Positions 51,295-61,594 are shown, numbered from the stretch's first letter. The stretch is 64,000 bases of DNA from Nocardioides marinisabuli (GCF_013466785.1 NZ_CP059163.1:1178001-1242000), one strand, 5' to 3'. Notes: generated from the letters alone by a model not told the origin. Program-made: numbers and translations.

Positions 51295-51510
51295 CCCGGC
51301 ACAAATGTTGCGCTGACCGGGCGCAAATCTCCCACCGAGCCGGCGCAAATCCTTCGCCGAGCCGGCCCAAACTTCCTCGCGGGAGGTTCGCGCCGGGTGG
51401 GCGCGAGATTTGCGCCGGGTCAGGGTGAGATTTGCGCCGGGTCAGGGTGAGATTTGCGCCGGGTCAGGGTGAGATTTGCGCCGGGTCAGGGTGAGATCTG
51501 TGCCTGGTCA
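51292..51510. repeat. Stop-codon-anchored 22-bp inverted tandem repeat, locus C (largest)
   Basis: Four forward 22-base units (51292, 51314, 51336, 51358), the first on the amylosucrase stop, are followed by six reverse units (51379, 51401, 51423, 51445, 51467, 51489). Units at 51423, 51445 and 51467 are identical. The final TCA (51508-51510) encodes the hspR stop. The 219-base region thus consists wholly of repeat and sits between convergent genes. Confidence 0.88.
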
Positions 51511-51945
51511 GCGCCGGCGCCAGACCACCATCGAGCCGGAGGCGTCGGGGGCGCGCAGGACGGGCAGCTTGTTGGGCGGCAGGTCGCCGCGGCGCACGGC
51601 GACGGCCTGGCGCAGGGCGGCGCGGGTCGCCTCGAGCTCGGCCACCAGCTCCTCGTTGCGGGCGGAGAGGGCGCTGACCCGGTTCTCCAGGTCGAGGATG
51701 CGGCGCACGCCCTCGATGCCGATGCCGGCGCCGGAGAGCTCGGCGATCTCGCGCAGCCGCTCGATGTCGCGCCCCGAGTAGCGGCGCCCGCCGCCCCCGG
51801 TGCGACCGGGCGTGATCAGGCCCAGGCGCTCCCACGTGCGCAGCGTCTGCGGGTGCAGGCCGGTGAGCTCGGCGGCCACCGAGATGACGAAGACGGCGGC
51901 GTCGGGGTGGGCGTCACCGAAGGGGTTGCCCGACCGCCCGGCCAT
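51508..51945 (-). CDS. hspR: Heat-shock repressor HspR (MerR family)
   Basis: 145 residues. MerR-type winged helix at about 20-85: VFVISVAAELTGLHPQTLRT, WERLGLITPGR and RRYSGRDIERL. A C-terminal coiled coil (about 85-115) and tail follow. HspR binds HAIR sequences with DnaK as co-repressor and silences dnaK and clpB in the absence of stress. It is the last gene of dnaK-grpE-dnaJ-hspR, its ATG sharing one base with the dnaJ stop (TGATG). Two HAIR sites are visible in the window. Confidence 0.94.
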   Translation of the reverse strand: MAGRSGNPFGDAHPDAAVFVISVAAELTGLHPQTLRTWERLGLITPGRTGGGGRRYSGRDIERLREIAELSGAGIGIEGVRRILDLENRVSALSARNEELVAELEATRAALRQAVAVRRGDLPPNKLPVLRAPDASGSMVVWRRR

Positions 51946-53144
51946 CAGGCACCTGCCTGCTCGAAGAGGTTGGCGCGCAGCGGCTTGGACGCCGTCGCGT
52001 CGCGGTAGGCCTCGATGGCGGCGCGGGTCGCGGCGTCGAGCACCGCCGGCACCTGCACCTCGACGGTGGCCAGCAGGTCGCCGTACGAGCCGTCGGCCTT
52101 CTTGGCGCCCTTGCCGCGCACCCGGAAGGTGCGACCGTTGGGGGTGCCGGCCGGCAGCCGCAGCGTGACCGGGCTGCCGCCGAGGGTGGGGATGCGGACC
52201 TCGGCACCGAGCGCCAGCTCGTCGAAGGAGACCGGCACGTCGATGGTGAGGTTGTCGTCCTTGCGGCCGAAGACCCGGTGCGGCGAGACCTTCACGGCCA
52301 CGAACAGGTCGCCGGGCGGGCCGCCGTTCTCACCGGGGGCGCCCTTGCCGCGCACCCGGATGCGCTGGCCGTCCTTGACGCCGGCGGGGATCCGGGCCTG
52401 GATGGTGCGCGCGGAGGTGCCGCGACCGGTGCCGCGGCACGCGGGGCACGGGTCGTCGTAGACCAGCTGGCGACCACCGCAGGCGGGGCAGGTCTCGTTG
52501 ACCGAGAACGAGCCGCCCATCGAGGCGACCACGAAGCCGGCGCCCTCGCAGGTGGTGCAGATGTGCGGCCTGGTGCCGGGCTTGCCGCCCGAGCCGCCGC
52601 AGGTGGTGCAAGCGGTCTCGGAGGAGAGCCGCAGCGAGACGGTGACGCCGTCCATGGCGTCGGTGAAGCTGATGGTCGCCGAGGTCTCGACGTCGCTGCC
52701 CTTGGTGGGGCGCGGGCGCGCCGTACGCCGCCGGCCACCGCCGCCGCCCCCGAAGAGGTCACCGAACATGTCGCCGAAGCCGCCGGCCCCGCCGCCGTCG
52801 CGCAGCAGGTCCTCGAGGTTGACCCCGCCCTGCTGGCCGCCGAAGCCACCGCCGCCGAAGCCACCGGCCCCGCCGCCGGGGTAGCCCCCGGAGGCGTAGA
52901 GACGGCGCATCTCGTCGTACTTGGCGCGCTTGGCCGGGTCGCCGACGACGTCGTAGGCCTCGGCGACCTTCTTGAACGTGTCGTGCTTGGCGGTGTCGCC
53001 GGGGTGCGTGTCGGGGTGGTTGGCCCGCGCGAGGCGCCGGTAGGCCTTCTTGATCTCGTCGGTCGAGGCGTCCTTCTTGACCCCGAGCACGGCGTAGAAG
53101 TCCTTCTGCGCCCAGTCGGCGCGCATGCCGTCGGTGTCGCTCAC
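51945..53144 (-). CDS. dnaJ: Chaperone DnaJ
   Basis: 399 residues from GTG with GGGGAGG upstream (VSDTDGMRADWAQKDFYAVL). J domain with the HPD motif in RLARANHPDTHPG (about 40-50), a Gly/Phe-rich region (about 90-150), the four CxxCxGxG-type zinc fingers (CTTCGGSG, CTTCEGAG, CPACGG, CPACRGTG) and a substrate-binding C-terminus. Stimulates DnaK ATPase and delivers unfolded clients. Confidence 0.95.
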   Translation of the reverse strand: MSDTDGMRADWAQKDFYAVLGVKKDASTDEIKKAYRRLARANHPDTHPGDTAKHDTFKKVAEAYDVVGDPAKRAKYDEMRRLYASGGYPGGGAGGFGGGGFGGQQGGVNLEDLLRDGGGAGGFGDMFGDLFGGGGGGRRRTARPRPTKGSDVETSATISFTDAMDGVTVSLRLSSETACTTCGGSGGKPGTRPHICTTCEGAGFVVASMGGSFSVNETCPACGGRQLVYDDPCPACRGTGRGTSARTIQARIPAGVKDGQRIRVRGKGAPGENGGPPGDLFVAVKVSPHRVFGRKDDNLTIDVPVSFDELALGAEVRIPTLGGSPVTLRLPAGTPNGRTFRVRGKGAKKADGSYGDLLATVEVQVPAVLDAATRAAIEAYRDATASKPLRANLFEQAGA

Positions 53145-53192
53145 GTGGTCCTCCCCTCGCTCCTGGCGGTCGGTGCAGGTCTCGGTACGGGT

Positions 53193-53224
53193 GCTGCGGG
53201 CCGGCCCGGGGGCCGACCCGCAGC
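53193..53224 (-). terminator. Hairpin between grpE and dnaJ (attenuator or processing site)
   Basis: Arms of about 14-15 bases (53193-53207 and 53210-53224) with one mismatch form a stem 15 bases after the grpE stop, inside the operon. It may terminate part of the transcripts or stabilise the dnaK-grpE message, giving lower dnaJ-hspR output. Confidence 0.5.
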
Positions 53225-53238
53225 GGGTCGTGCTGGTG

Positions 53239-53921
53239 CTACTGGTCTGGCTGGTCCTGCTCGGCCGGCTGGTCGGTCGCGGCCGGCGCGTCGGCGTCGG
53301 CCGGGTCGACCACCAGCACCTGCGCGGCCCGCACCACCCGGTCACCGATGCGGTAGCCGGCCTTGGCGATGACCTTGCAGGTCGTGACGCTCACCTCGGG
53401 ATCCTCCCCGATGTGGGAGAGGGCCTCGTGGAGGCTGGGGTCGAACGGGTCGCCCGGCGCGCCGTAGCGGGTCAGCCCGGCCGCGCCCACGGTGCGCTCG
53501 AGCTGCTCGGCGACGGCCTTGAAGCCGCCCTCGAGAGGCTCGTGCTCGCGGGCCCGGTCGATGGTGTCGAGGACCTCGGTGATCGGGGCGAGCGCGGCGT
53601 ACGTCGCGTTCTCCTTGATCAGGTCGCGGTCCCGCTCGACCCGGCGCTTGTAGTTGACGAACTCGGCCTGCAGGCGCTGGAGGTCGAGCGTGCGCTCCTC
53701 CAGGGCGATGCGGGCCAGGGTGAGCTCGTCGTCGGCCGGCTCCGAGGCCCCGGCAGCACCGGGGTCGCTGGAGTCGGTGGCTGAGTCGGCGGCGGGGTCG
53801 GCCGTGGCAGGGTCACCGCCGGCCGCACCCGCCTCGACATCGGTCTCGGAGACCATCTCGGCCGCCTCGTCCGGGAAGGACCCCTCGGGCGGGGGGATGT
53901 TCTCCTCGTCGCGGGGCTGGG

Positions 53922-53925
<4 letters not shown>
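53239..53925 (-). CDS. grpE: Nucleotide exchange factor GrpE
   Basis: 228 residues from GTG ([20 protein letters not shown]). An acidic, low-complexity N-terminus (about 1-70) precedes the long coiled coil (about 75-125, [20 protein letters not shown]) and the C-terminal beta domain with [13 protein letters not shown] and [15 protein letters not shown]. Exchanges ADP on DnaK. GTG overlaps the dnaK stop by four bases. Confidence 0.95.
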
Positions 53926-55799
<1,874 letters not shown>

Positions 55800-55880
55800 G
55801 GTGTTACCTCCATCTAGGGGGACGTGCTGGGGAAGTCCGGTGCGACCATCGTGCGTCGCTGCCCAGAGTCTGGCAAATTA

Positions 55881-55901
55881 CTTGAGTCTGATCAACTCAA
55901 C
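55881..55901 (-). promoter_or_regulatory. HAIR operator (HspR site) ahead of dnaK
   Basis: CTTGAGT-CTGATCA-ACTCAAC: 7-base arms with 7-base spacer, one base away from the consensus CTTGAGT-N7-ACTCAAG. It matches the clpB site in arm and spacing, and lies in the divergent gap with the GNAT gene. Confidence 0.9.
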
Positions 55902-55961
55902 TTTGCTCACTGGGTCCAATGCAATGGCAGCCGCTTTCATTCCCGTGCTTGGCTGCGTCCC

Positions 55962-56483
55962 ATGAGCGACCTTCTGCTGCGACCACTGGGCCCCGACGAC
56001 GAGGCCCAGGCGCGCGCCGCGCACGCCGAGCTGGCCGCCGACGACTTCGGGTTCCTGATGTTCGAGCGGGTCGGAGAGTCGTGGCCCGACTACGTCGCCC
56101 GGATCGAGGGACACCGCCGAGGGCAGGACCTCGAGGAGCGGATGGTGGCCTCGACCTTCCTGGTCGCCGAGGTCGACGGCCAGATCGTCGGGCGGGCCTC
56201 GGTGCGCCACGAGCTCAACGACTTCCTGGCCACCTGGGGCGGCCACGTGGGGTACGGCGTGCGCCCGGCCCACCGCCGCCGCGGCTACGCCACCGCGATC
56301 CTGCGCGGCTGCCTCGAGGTGTGCCGCGGGCACGGCATCGAGCACGCGCTGGTCACCTGCGACGTCGACAACGTCGGCTCGGCCGCGGTGATCGAGGCCT
56401 GCGACGGGGTGCCCGACGGGGTCGCGCCCGCCACCGGGACGGTGGCGGCGAAGAAGCGCTACTGGGTGCCGACCGGGCTCTGA
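55962..56483 (+). CDS. GNAT family N-acetyltransferase
   Basis: 173 residues from ATG at 55962 (MSDLLLRPLGPDDEAQARAA). Acetyl-CoA binding motif A is GYGVRPAHRRRGYATAILRG (about 88-107), then VTCDVDNVGSAAVIEAC. Substrate unknown. Divergent from dnaK. Confidence 0.84.
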   Translation: MSDLLLRPLGPDDEAQARAAHAELAADDFGFLMFERVGESWPDYVARIEGHRRGQDLEERMVASTFLVAEVDGQIVGRASVRHELNDFLATWGGHVGYGVRPAHRRRGYATAILRGCLEVCRGHGIEHALVTCDVDNVGSAAVIEACDGVPDGVAPATGTVAAKKRYWVPTGL

Positions 56484-57052
56484 GCAGCAGGACTCCGGGG
56501 CGACGCGTCAGAGGTGCCGCGCCAGCGGGGACTCGCGCGGCGCCCCGCCGGCCTCGACGTGGTCGGCCTGGGCCGCAGCCGCGAGGTGAGCCGCTGCCGC
56601 TCGGGGGCCCACCGGTCGATCTCGTCGGCGAGGACCCGGAGCAGGTCGGGGCCGGCGCTGCGCTCGCCCCCGAGGTCGTCGGCGAGCAGCGTGACGCGCA
56701 CCGTCCCACGCTCGCCCCGGGCGCGCAGGGCCAGCTGGCCCGCCCGGTTGCGCTCGAGGTCCACGGTCGTGGCCTGCGCCCAGGCCACCCTGCGCTCCGG
56801 CAGGAACGCGACCCGGTGGTGCAGCGTCCCGTCGCCGGTGTCGAGCCACGTGCGGCGCCAGACCACCGCTGCCACCGCCACGACCGTCGCCGCGACGACC
56901 AGTCCCGCCATCACCTGGTTGACCCCGGTCTCGGTGGCCACGGCCCACCCCGCCATGGCGAGGACGGCGACCACGGTGCCTCCGAACGCCAGCCACCTCG
57001 TCGGCTGGCGTGACAGCAGCCGCGGGATGTCGAGCTGCGCGCTCTCAGCCAC
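56459..57052 (-). CDS. Membrane protein with two N-terminal helices and PH-like domain; C-terminus possibly frameshifted
   Basis: 197 residues as written, from GTG with GGAGG upstream (VAESAQLDIPRLLSRQPTRW). Two hydrophobic helices (about 20-40 and 48-70) precede a small beta domain (about 75-150, GDGTLHHRVAFLPERRVAWA) like bacterial PH/YdbT domains. The last 40 residues (RLRPRPTTSRPAGRRASPRW) look like an out-of-frame tail that overlaps the GNAT stop. Two bases of slip near 56582 would give AAAQADHVEAGG and APRESPLARHL and a stop at 56508. The gene overlaps the WXG100-like gene by eight bases. Confidence 0.55.
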   Translation of the reverse strand: MAESAQLDIPRLLSRQPTRWLAFGGTVVAVLAMAGWAVATETGVNQVMAGLVVAATVVAVAAVVWRRTWLDTGDGTLHHRVAFLPERRVAWAQATTVDLERNRAGQLALRARGERGTVRVTLLADDLGGERSAGPDLLRVLADEIDRWAPERQRLTSRLRPRPTTSRPAGRRASPRWRGTSDASPRSPAAQSPVGTQ

Positions 57053-57380
57053 GCAGCACCTCCAGCTCGGCACGCAGCGGCTCGTCCGCAGCATCCACCA
57101 CCCAGCACCCGTCGGGGCCGGAGAAGACGGTCAGGGCCGGCGGATCCGTGTCGTCGCGGACCGCGGCCGTCCGCGCGATCGCCTCGGGCGTCGGCGGGTC
57201 CAGGACCCCACGGGCCAGCAGGGAGCGGTACGCGGTGCGCCGGGCGGTCTCGCGCTGGGAGTCGTCGAGCTCGTCGACCTGGTCGTCGACGGCGCTGGAG
57301 GCCCTGCCGAGGTCGTCGGCGGCGGAGGTCAGGGCGGCGGGCCGCCAGGAGCGCACCAGCGGGATCGTCCACCCGCTCAT
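57045..57380 (-). CDS. Small helical protein, WXG100-like start
   Basis: 111 residues, MSGWTIPLVRSWRPAALTSA. Predicted helices at about 10-45 and 45-60, with a short beta region after. Tryptophan near the N-terminus and an acidic helix (VDDQVDELDDSQRETARRTA) suggest an ESX/WXG100-type or related small secreted helper, but no WXG motif is seen. Sits between a 52-residue gene and the PH-like membrane gene with ATGA and 8-base overlaps, so the three are co-translated. Confidence 0.45.
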   Translation of the reverse strand: MSGWTIPLVRSWRPAALTSAADDLGRASSAVDDQVDELDDSQRETARRTAYRSLLARGVLDPPTPEAIARTAAVRDDTDPPALTVFSGPDGCWVVDAADEPLRAELEVLRG

Positions 57381-57535
57381 CGGGGCATCCCCTGCTCGAA
57401 CCGCGTGCTGGCGCCGCCGTCGGCGTCGGAGACCGTGGCGGCGGTCTGCGCCGCGTCGACGTCCAGGATCGCCGACGCGGCCGCGTCCACGCGGCCTGCG
57501 GCGGTGGCCACCGCATGGGGATGCACGTCGAGCAC
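57377..57535 (-). CDS. 52-residue hypothetical protein
   Basis: VLDVHPHAVATAAGRVDAAASAILD... from GTG at 57535, all helical and alanine-rich, with an AGGATC-like site ahead; ends FEQGMPR with an ATGA overlap to the next gene. Its first helix resembles the N-terminal helix of WXG100/ESX proteins. No family can be named. Confidence 0.4.
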   Translation of the reverse strand: MLDVHPHAVATAAGRVDAAASAILDVDAAQTAATVSDADGGASTRFEQGMPR

Positions 57536-57663
57536 GGGCCGATCCTGCCCTGCCGCGGTGGCGCTAAACCGACGCCCGCGCCGGCAGCGACCCGCGGGAC
57601 CGGCCTGGAAGGCACAGGTGCCGACGGGCTGACCGCGGCGGTGCTGGCGGCCTACGATCACGC

Positions 57664-59175
57664 ATGCCCGCGACCGAGCCAGCGACCGCCGGGCGCACGG
57701 TCCGGCTGGGCGGCACCGACTACCCGGTGCGCCTGCCGTCACCGCGCGACCCCCGGCTGCACCTGGCCGTCACCATCAGCACGCTGCAGGTGCTGGGCCA
57801 GACCGTCCTGGGCTGGCAGGTCTCGATCGCCCAGATCCTGCTCTGCCTCGGGACCTGCGCGGCGATCGAGATCGTCGTGGTGGCCCGGGAGTCGGGGGTG
57901 CTCGCCTGGCCCGCGAGCGCGCTCCTCACCGGCAACGGGGTGGCGCTGGTGCTGCGCTGGAACGGCACCGAGCACGGCGACTGGTGGAGCCTGCAGGGCT
58001 GGTACGTCTTCGCGGCGACAGCTGCCCTGGCGCTCCTCTCCAAGTACGTGCTCCGCCACCGGGGGCGACCCCTCGTCAACCCCTCCAACCTGGGGCTGGT
58101 GGTCTGCTTCCTGGTGGTCGGCGAGGACCTCGTCAACCCGCTCGACTTCTGGTGGGGCGACCTGGGGCCGGCGCTCCTGGTCGTGTACGCCGTGCTGCTG
58201 GCCGGCGCGCTGGCGGTGACCCGGCGCCTGGGCCTGCTGGCGATGTCGCTGGCGTTCTGGGGCGTCCTGGGCGTCGGGGTGGGAGCGCTGGCGCTGACCG
58301 GGCACTGCTTCTCGGCCCGCTGGAGCACCGCACCGGTCTGCGGAGCGGACCTGTGGCTGGTGGTGCTGGCCTCGCCGGAGGTCCTGGTCTTCATGTTCTT
58401 CATGATCACCGACCCCATGACCTCGCCCCGCGACCCTCGGTCCCGGGTCGCCTTCGGCGCCGCGGTGGCGGCGGCGTGCACGCTGCTCATCGCCACCGCC
58501 GAGACCGAGTTCGGCGCCAAGGTGGGGCTGCTCGGGGGCCTGGTCGCCGTCTGCGCGCTGCGACCGGTGCTGGGGTGGGCACGCGAGCGGAGCGCGGTGC
58601 CGGCGTCCCCGGCGTCCCCGATCTCGCGCGCCACCGTCCTGGCGCTGGCCGCCGCGTTCGTGCCGCTCGTGCTCGTCGTCGGGGCCACGACCCCCGCGCC
58701 CACCCCGACCGCCTCCGCGTCCGCGTCCGACGCTTCCACCCCGTCCGGGGCGCGCCCCGCCGTGACCCTGCCCGCGCCGCCCGAGGTGGGCGTCTCCGCG
58801 GAGGTCGAGAGCATCCGGGGAGGCACCGCGGGGCTCGACGCGGGGGAGATAGCCACCGACCTGCTGGCCGCCCTCGCCATCGAGCACCGGGCGCTCGAGG
58901 AGCGCGACCCGGCCATGGCCGCCACCGCGCTGGGGGCGACCCGGCTGGCCGCGACGACGGACGCGATCCGCGCCGGGGTCGCGCCGGCGACGTACGACGT
59001 CGACGCCGTCGAGCTGGTGCTGGTCCGCGACCCGTCCGACGAGCAGGCCGTGCCCCGCTTCGGCCTGCACGCGACCGGCAGCGTCGACGGGCGTCCGCTC
59101 GACCGGGTGTTCGTGCTGGAGCCGGCGGACGGCGTGTGGCTCCTCGTCGACGAGATCGACCCCGCCGCGGCCTGA
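57664..59175 (+). CDS. NqrB/RnfD-like membrane protein with extracellular C-terminal domain
   Basis: 503 residues. Eight to ten transmembrane helices (about 35-345) of the NQR2/RnfD/RnfE type, with PLVNPSNLGLVV (about 137) and MITDPMTSPRDPRSRVAFGA (about 255-275). The C-terminus (about 355-503) is a Thr/Ser/Ala-rich linker and a small NTF2-like domain. NqrB and RnfD carry a covalent FMN on a Thr in an SGAT motif; no such motif is seen here, so this standalone member may not be flavinylated. Converges on the CRTAC1 gene with nine bases between stops. Confidence 0.75.
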   Translation: MPATEPATAGRTVRLGGTDYPVRLPSPRDPRLHLAVTISTLQVLGQTVLGWQVSIAQILLCLGTCAAIEIVVVARESGVLAWPASALLTGNGVALVLRWNGTEHGDWWSLQGWYVFAATAALALLSKYVLRHRGRPLVNPSNLGLVVCFLVVGEDLVNPLDFWWGDLGPALLVVYAVLLAGALAVTRRLGLLAMSLAFWGVLGVGVGALALTGHCFSARWSTAPVCGADLWLVVLASPEVLVFMFFMITDPMTSPRDPRSRVAFGAAVAAACTLLIATAETEFGAKVGLLGGLVAVCALRPVLGWARERSAVPASPASPISRATVLALAAAFVPLVLVVGATTPAPTPTASASASDASTPSGARPAVTLPAPPEVGVSAEVESIRGGTAGLDAGEIATDLLAALAIEHRALEERDPAMAATALGATRLAATTDAIRAGVAPATYDVDAVELVLVRDPSDEQAVPRFGLHATGSVDGRPLDRVFVLEPADGVWLLVDEIDPAAA

Positions 59176-59184
59176 GACCGGGAC

Positions 59185-61035
59185 TCAGCGACGCGTGAGC
59201 GTGACCAGCCGGTCGACCGCCAGGTCGTCGACGCGCTGCGGGAGCCGGGTCCCCGGCCAGGTCACCAGCACGTCGACGGGACCCCCGACCGCACCCAGCC
59301 CCACGTGCACCTCGGGCGGCCGCTGGGACTGGTAGGACCCGGAGCGGTGCACCCAGCGCACCACGCGGCGCCCGTCGGGCAGCCGGACCTCGACCCGGGC
59401 CCCGATCCCCGCGGCGTTGCCGGTCGAGCGCGGGTCCTCGAGCCGCAGCGCGAGCCAGTGACGACGCGGTGAGACGTTGCGGTAGAGCGTCGGGGCCGCA
59501 CCGCCGTTGGCGACCAGGAGGTCGAGCCGGCCGTCCCGATCGACGTCGAGGACGACGAGCCCGAAGCCGACAGCCGTGTGGTCGATCCCCACCTGCTCCG
59601 CGACGTCGACGTAGGCCCCGCCGTCCGGCACCCACACCCGGCTCGGGTCGTCGACGAAGGCCCGGTAGTAGACGTCGGCGGCGTCGTCCGGCGCGGCGGG
59701 CCCCGGCCCCGCCGCTCGACCGTTGACGGCCACGACCACCTCCCGCTCGTCGTTGCCGAGGTCGGCGGCGCTGATGCCCCAGCCCCACCAGCCGTCGCGC
59801 AGCCCCCAGTCGTCCGTGCGGTCCGCGAAGGTCAGGTCGCCCTCGTTGGCGAACGCACGGTTGCCCGAGCACCCGGCGAAGAGGGAGACCTCGGGGCAGT
59901 CGCCGTCGCTCGTCGGGTAGCCGATCGAGCTGACGAGCCAGTCCGGGCGGGCGTCGCCGTCGAGGTCGCCCAGCCAGGAGCCCATGCCGTTCTCCGCCCC
60001 TCCGGCGGACGAGGAGGGCGTCTGGTCGAGGAACCGCTCGCCGTCGACGTTGCGGTAGACCCGCGAGGTGCACACGTCGCCGGCGACCACGAGGTCCAGC
60101 CGCCCGTCGTCGTCGAGGTCGTGCAACTGCGGGGTCATCGGCAGCCGGGTGCGCAGCGGCTCCAGCCCCCACTCGCGGGTCGCGTCGCGGAAGCCGGCCG
60201 CACCGTCGTTGAGCAGCAGCCGGGTGTCGCCGGTGGCCTCGAGCCCCCCACGCACCCGTTCCCGGTCGATGAAGGCCGCGAACTCGCACTGCGTCTCGAA
60301 ACCCGTCGGGCCCCGCCCCGCCATCGACGCCGCCACGATGGCGGCGGAGTTCCAGTCGGTGACGAGCAGGTCGAGGTCGCCGTCACCGTCGACGTCACCC
60401 ATGTCGGCTCCCCGGATGCGCCGCCGCTGCGCCCCCGCGACCGCTGGCCGGTCGTCGATGCCCGCGGCCCGGGTCGCGTCCCGGAAGCCACCGGTGCCGT
60501 CGCCGAGCAGGAGCCGGCCGAACCTGCCCTCGGGGCCACCGAGGAAGAGGTCCTCGTGGCCGTCGGCGTCCAGGTCGCCCACCGCGAGCGCGCTGACGGT
60601 GGCCAACCCGGTCAGTCCCGACCCCGCGGTCACGTCGCGGAACCTGCCCCCGACGTTGCGGTAGAGACCGCTGGCGGGGCCCGCAGCGGTCAGCACCAGG
60701 TCGTGGTCGGCGTCGTCGTCGAGGTCGAGCACGGCGACCCCGCCGTCGAGCTCGTCGGGCAGGGACGGGCCGCCCGCCGGTCCCCGCGCGAGCCCGGCAC
60801 GGGCGGTGACGTCCTCGAAGGCCAGACCGCGCAGCACCTCCGGGCCGACCCGCACAGGCTCGTCGACCAGCGGCGGCACCACCGCAGGAGCCCGCTCGGC
60901 AGGGACCGCGACGTCGGCGAGCGGGGGCGAGCCTGGCCGGTGGTCGGAGACCCGCACGACGACCAGCACCGCCACGGCCAGCACGGCGAGCGCCGTCAGC
61001 CCCACCGGCGCACCGGTGCGGGGCTCGCCGTCCAT
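59185..61035 (-). CDS. CRTAC1/ASPIC family protein with six FG-GAP (VCBS) repeats
   Basis: 616 residues from ATG (MDGEPRTGAPVGLTALAVLA). A single N-terminal membrane helix (about 13-32) would anchor it facing outside. Six calcium-binding D-x-D-x-D-G loops (DLDADGHEDLF, DVDGDGDLDLL, DLDDDGRLDLV, DLDGDARPDWL, DVDRDGRLDLL and DLDDDADHDLV) mark a beta-propeller; the C-terminal ASPIC/UnbV domain holds PRRHWLALRLEDP and PEVHVGLG. Neighbour of the NqrB/RnfD-like gene, a pairing I consider worth testing. Confidence 0.8.
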   Translation of the reverse strand: MDGEPRTGAPVGLTALAVLAVAVLVVVRVSDHRPGSPPLADVAVPAERAPAVVPPLVDEPVRVGPEVLRGLAFEDVTARAGLARGPAGGPSLPDELDGGVAVLDLDDDADHDLVLTAAGPASGLYRNVGGRFRDVTAGSGLTGLATVSALAVGDLDADGHEDLFLGGPEGRFGRLLLGDGTGGFRDATRAAGIDDRPAVAGAQRRRIRGADMGDVDGDGDLDLLVTDWNSAAIVAASMAGRGPTGFETQCEFAAFIDRERVRGGLEATGDTRLLLNDGAAGFRDATREWGLEPLRTRLPMTPQLHDLDDDGRLDLVVAGDVCTSRVYRNVDGERFLDQTPSSSAGGAENGMGSWLGDLDGDARPDWLVSSIGYPTSDGDCPEVSLFAGCSGNRAFANEGDLTFADRTDDWGLRDGWWGWGISAADLGNDEREVVVAVNGRAAGPGPAAPDDAADVYYRAFVDDPSRVWVPDGGAYVDVAEQVGIDHTAVGFGLVVLDVDRDGRLDLLVANGGAAPTLYRNVSPRRHWLALRLEDPRSTGNAAGIGARVEVRLPDGRRVVRWVHRSGSYQSQRPPEVHVGLGAVGGPVDVLVTWPGTRLPQRVDDLAVDRLVTLTRR

Positions 61036-61091
61036 CAGCCGATGGTGCCACGCAGGAGGGTGGCCGTCAGCCCCTCTCCCGGGCCGTCTGC

Positions 61092-61529
61092 CTACAGCAG
61101 GCCGGCGAGCCGCAGCGAGATGTCGACGATCGAGACCCGGTCGAGGCCGCGCACCTCGTCGAGGGTGAACCAGCGCGCCTCGTCGGTGCTGCCGTCGCGC
61201 TCGGGGGTCAGCTCGCCGCCGACGACCTCGGCGCGGAAGACGGTGCGCACGGCCTTGAGGGACCGGTCGCTGTCGTTGAGCCGGCGGTGCGGGGGCAGCA
61301 CGTAGGTGTCGACGCCGAGCAGCGCGCCGGCCACGACGTCGTACCCGGTCTCCTCGCGCACCTCGCGCACCACGGCCTGCTCGACGCCCTCCTCGAGCTC
61401 GACGCCACCGCCCGGCATCGTCCACTGCCGCCGCGACCCCTCGTTCCACAGCGCCAGCAGCACGCGCCCCTGGTCGTCGGTGATGACGGCGTACGCCGCG
61501 AGCCGGGTGTCGTAGTCGGTGTAGTGCAC
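61092..61529 (-). CDS. Nudix hydrolase
   Basis: 145 residues, MHYTDYDTRLAAYAVITDDQ. Nudix box GGGVELEEGVEQAVVREVRE, then ETGY, is complete (about 39-62), so it should cleave a nucleoside diphosphate linked to another moiety. Substrate cannot be read. Stop TAG at 61094-61092. Confidence 0.85.
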   Translation of the reverse strand: MHYTDYDTRLAAYAVITDDQGRVLLALWNEGSRRQWTMPGGGVELEEGVEQAVVREVREETGYDVVAGALLGVDTYVLPPHRRLNDSDRSLKAVRTVFRAEVVGGELTPERDGSTDEARWFTLDEVRGLDRVSIVDISLRLAGLL

Positions 61530-61594
61530 GTGAGCATCCTCTCCTCACCCCGGTGACAGGAATGAGCCAGGGCCTGCGGGGCATTGTGGACACC

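Noticed and set aside
51292..51510. CRISPR-like look of regularly spaced repeats
   Set aside because: Units are contiguous without unique spacers, run in both orientations, and there are no cas genes.
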